In this document: in pieces, positions 60,927 through 64,000 of the stretch
Position numbering within the stretch: the first letter of the stretch is position 1
Layout of the letters: every line of letters begins with the position of its first letter
DNA from: Malachius bipustulatus
Taxonomy: Eukaryota; Arthropoda; Insecta; Coleoptera; Melyridae
Reading direction: 5' to 3'
NCBI GenBank assembly: GCA_910589415.1
Contig: OU342631.1
Span: 17,422,001 to 17,486,000, forward strand
DNA length: 64,000 nucleotides
The notes under the pieces: model-generated
Seen by the model: only the letters and a program-made list of their open reading frames with translations
What the model was told of the DNA's origin: nothing
Databases searched by the model: none
Made by a program: the position numbers and the translations under genes

Positions 60927-62460
60927 GCTCCATAACCTCAAACACCCCATCCAAACAAGTATGGGCAAAGATAAAACAAATGAGAGGCGTAAATACCATT
61001 CAAAAAATACCAGCCGTAACAACACAAGACAACAAAATTATCAGTGACGACCCTACTATTGTCACCCACCTTGCAGAGCATTTCCAAACAAAATCAAAAA
61101 ACCGCAAAACCCTAGACACACCCCAACAAATAAACCCAGCTGGTACAAATGATGGTCCCGATCCAATCAACAACCCTTTCACTCACCATGAACTTATTAC
61201 AGCCCTTACCTCATCCAAAAATTCTGCCGCAGGACCCGATGACATCCCTGGCTCATTCCTAAAGAACCTACACCCTAACTCACTAAATAAGCTTCCGGAG
61301 CTATACAATTACATCTGGACATCACATAAATTCCCAATAGTCTGGAAACAGTCAATTCTTCTCCCCATAAAGAAACCCCATACTACACCGGCCCCTCTCC
61401 CAAGCTCATTCAGACCCATCTCCCTAACCTGCACGCTATGTAAACTCATGGAGAAAATGATCAATAAAAGACTACTCTGGTATTTTGAACGTCACAACAT
61501 CATCAATGAAGCTCAATCAGGCTTCAGACCGATGAGATCCACACACGACAACCTCGTTCTACTCCAATCAGACATAGCAAGTGCATGAGTGAAAAACAGG
61601 ACATCATAGCAGTCACCTTCTACCTGGAAAGCGCATTTGATTCCGTACCAAGAGCCACCATACTCAACAAACTGAAAGAAGCGAACCTTAACGGAAACAT
61701 CTATTATTTTATTGAGAACTTCCTTGTCAACAGATCGTTCAAAGTGAGAGCCAATGGGATCACATCGACCTCATATTCTCTGGAGAACGGCGTCCCACAA
61801 GGATCAATCCTTAGCCCGTCGCTCTTTCTCTTAGCCATTAATGATATATGCGCTTCCGTTAAACCACCCATAAAATATTTTCTTTACGCCGACGACCTGT
61901 TGCTGTACTGCCATGGGAAAAACACAAGAAGCACCTGTTCCCTCCTACAAAATGCAGTGGATAACATCAGCAATTGGGCAAATAGATTCGGTTTCACTTT
62001 CTCAACCTCCAAATCCAAAGTAATAAAATTCTCCAGAAGATACAGCAGCACCTCGCCTCCCCAGATAACACTAAATGGTGTTACACTAGAATCAGTAAGC
62101 AACCTGAAGATACTTGGGATTACATTTGATAGCAAACTCACGTGGAATAAACACATAGATCAAATAAGAGGTAACTGCCTAAACCGTCTAAATATATTAA
62201 AAATCCTATCTCACAATGTCTGGGGCGCCGATGAAGAAGCCCTACTCAGAATCTACAGAAGCCTAATTCTTTCTCGGATAGACTACGGCAGTATAATATA
62301 TCACTCTGCAGCAAAATCCGTGCTGCGAAAGTTGAACACAATCCAGAACAGTGCACTAAGAATCTGCCTAGGCGCCTTTAAATCTAGCCCAGTTCCAAGC
62401 CTCCATCTAGAGAGTCGAGTGCTTCTGAATGAAAGAACAGTTGCTCCTTTCGTATGCTGC
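60914..62460 (+). pseudogene. LINE reverse transcriptase, broken
   Basis: The first frame (to TGA 61586-61588) has AAGPDDIPGSFLK, SFRPISLTCTLCKLMEKM and NEAQSGFRPMRSTHDNL. A shift leads to 61585-62616: motif A is VTFYLESAFDSV, motif B is NGVPQGSILSPSLFLLAIND, and the catalytic YADD is in FLYADDLLLY, followed by LKILGITFDSKLTWNKHI. In motif A the first catalytic Asp is replaced by Tyr (usual F-x-D-L-E). A further shift at about 62455 joins the RNase H frame. RT copies element RNA at the nicked target. Confidence 0.85.
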
Positions 62461-63549
62461 CAGATTATCCGCAAATCCCAAGAACCCCGCTTACAAACTA
62501 CTAATCAATCCCACCCATCGAAACCTCCATGCGCCCTCACAAACAATCCCCCATATCTTATCCACCTTGCAAGGAAATACCTCCCTAACCGAGACAACTG
62601 TAGTCTCAATCTCTGAAACCCCACCCTGGACAAGAACTCTACCAAGGATCGACACATCGCTCAACCAACTCAAGAAATCAGAAACTCCCAAGTCAACATA
62701 TAAACAACACTTTCTCAACCTGATAAACACCAGTCAGTTCGATACAGTCTACTATACAGACGCTTCAAAAACCCCAGATTCAATTGGCTTCTCCGTCACT
62801 ACCTCGCAAGAAACCCTGAAGAAGTTCAAACTATCAGCAGAAAGCAGCGTACTTACAGGCGAACTTTATGCAATTCTAAAAGCCCTAACAATTCCTACTC
62901 AAGATAACCAACGATTAGCAATATGTACAGACTCACTAAGCGCAGTACAGTCAATAAATCGTATATATAATAACCACCCAATAGTTCAAAGAATACACGA
63001 GAAAATCCACTTACTTTCTATCAAACGAATCTCCGTTGTCATAATCTGGATTCCATCGCATACAGGAATACCGGGCAACGAACTAGCAGACCAAGCCGCC
63101 AAAGAGGCAACATCAATAGACCTACCAGTTAGCCACATTCAGCTCCCCAAAGACCTCCAGGCGAAATTCAGGAAGGAGACTACATCCAAATAGCAAACCG
63201 AATGGGATAGGTCCAACACCAAGCTAAAGGCAATTCAACCAACAATTTACCCTCCGAAACTAGGACAGATGACTAGAAGAGATAAGATTATTATACGAAG
63301 ATTAAGAATCGGTCATACCCGTCTAACACACGGTCATCTAATGGCATCCAGTACCACCCCCACCTGTCAACATTGTAATCAAGCCGCTCTCACGGTGGAA
63401 CACATTCTCCTAGAATGCACAAAATACCAAGACGCGCGCCAAAAATTTGGCTTGGGAAGAAGCCCAAAGGAGATCCTCGGGTCTCCAGATCAGTATGAAG
63501 CAGTGATAAGCTTTCTGCAAGAATCACACCTGTACCAACAAATCTAGAT
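62429..63549 (+). pseudogene. LINE RNase H and C-terminal zinc knuckle, one internal stop
   Basis: One frame, broken only by TAG at 63191-63193. RNase H has its acidic residues in YYTDASK, LTGELYAILKAL, CTDSLSAV and GNELADQAAK. After the stop come RRDKIIIRRLRIGHTRLTHG, the knuckle CQHCNQAALTVEHILLEC (C-X2-C-X8-H-X4-C) and the end at TAG 63547-63549. RNase H removes the RNA strand; the knuckle is thought to aid nucleic acid binding. Confidence 0.85.
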
Positions 63550-63656
63550 ACAGACTAGCAACAAAATATACTGCACAATTTCAAGTATAATTTATTACAA
63601 TATTTATGTTCAACCCGTTGTACCTGTGTCAATGACCAAAGTAGTCGAGACACGTT

Positions 63657-63678
63657 AATATAAATAAATAAATAAAAT
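63657..63678 (+). repeat. (TAAA)n LINE tail
   Basis: Tandem TAAA units at the 3' end of the large LINE, just before the right candidate target duplication. Confidence 0.75.
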
Positions 63679-63689
63679 AAAACTGTAAA

Positions 63690-64000
63690 AAATTTTTACT
63701 CAGAAGAAAAAATTTCTAATTAAAAATTTTGCGTGGAACAAACTGGGACTATATTTATTTTAAATTTAAAAAACCAATAAAAGATTAGTCATCGCTCAGT
63801 GGATAAAAATGAGTGAGACAACCACTTCTTTGAAAAAAAGTAAGGGGTACGATCATTTAATTTTAAATTAACGATAAGTGCCACAAAACAATAATTATTG
63901 TCTTCAGTACCTACCTAGATGATACTTAAATATGTAGCGCAAGAAGTTTTTCCGACAATTTTCACTCCTTTGATTTAGATTGTTTTGTTTAACATAAATA
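63690..64000. other. No recognisable feature
   Basis: AT-rich sequence; nothing was recognised up to the window end. Confidence 0.5.

Larger units (their letters stand above)
60431..63689 (+). mobile_element. Large LINE (family E, I/R1-like) with RT, RNase H and zinc knuckle
   Basis: About 3.2 kb. The 5' end is truncated inside the endonuclease. The 3' end has a UTR (63550-63656) and a TAAA tail ending about 63678. A candidate 11-bp duplication, aaaactgtaaa, lies at 60431-60441 and 63679-63689. Domain order is endonuclease end, linker, RT, RNase H, zinc knuckle, as in I/R1-type elements. It has three frame breaks and one stop, so it is dead but young enough that most blocks are intact. Confidence 0.85.

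Noticed and set aside
1..64000. CRISPR arrays, operons or other prokaryotic systems
   Set aside because: No regularly spaced short repeats. Split genes, LINEs, a SINE and LTRs show that this is eukaryotic DNA.

Overview
This window is AT-rich animal DNA, most likely from an insect. The best evidence is a split gene for a biogenic-amine receptor whose conserved blocks match the insect 5-HT2B (5-HT2-beta) serotonin receptor type. The surrounding non-LTR retrotransposons, a tRNA-derived SINE and palindromic DNA elements also fit an insect genome. A beetle is possible, but nothing here decides the order.

The receptor gene runs on the + strand and dominates the window. Coding exon 1 (7877-8432) carries the extracellular N-terminus, TM1 and TM2. 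A 39.3-kb intron follows. Exon 2 (47716-47940) carries TM3 and TM4, an 82-nt intron follows, and exon 3 (48023-48299) carries TM5 and the start of intracellular loop 3. After a 5.8-kb intron, exon 4 (54055-54297) continues loop 3. Splice phases match at all three joins. TM6, TM7 and the C-terminus were not found before the window ends, so the gene is 3'-incomplete here. No other convincing host protein gene was found. The only other candidate is a short membrane-anchor-like ORF at 35958.

The rest is intronic or intergenic DNA packed with mobile elements, many nested. There are at least six non-LTR (LINE) copies. The largest (60431-63689) has endonuclease remains, RT, RNase H and a C-terminal zinc knuckle. 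An endonuclease-bearing LINE (about 15196-19146) is split by a later insertion with a 13-bp target duplication. Another LINE is split by a SINE (9497-9769) with a 13-bp duplication. A 5' LTR with promoter, polyadenylation signal and primer-binding site lies at 25776-26275, and a 2.5-kb solo-LTR-like unit lies at 32099-34603.

The most striking structure is a set of long inverted-repeat (foldback) elements. Several share the terminus TA|CAGGGTG ... CACCCTG|TA but have unrelated interiors. They lie at 3316-5182, 16511-17487, 30989-31954, 44221-46016 (with another inside it at 44528-45727) and 51506-52364. Related or differently terminated palindromes lie at 23510-24231, 26369-27229 and 55388-55700, and a small MITE lies at 40219-40367. 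No transposase gene was seen for any of them, so they look non-autonomous.
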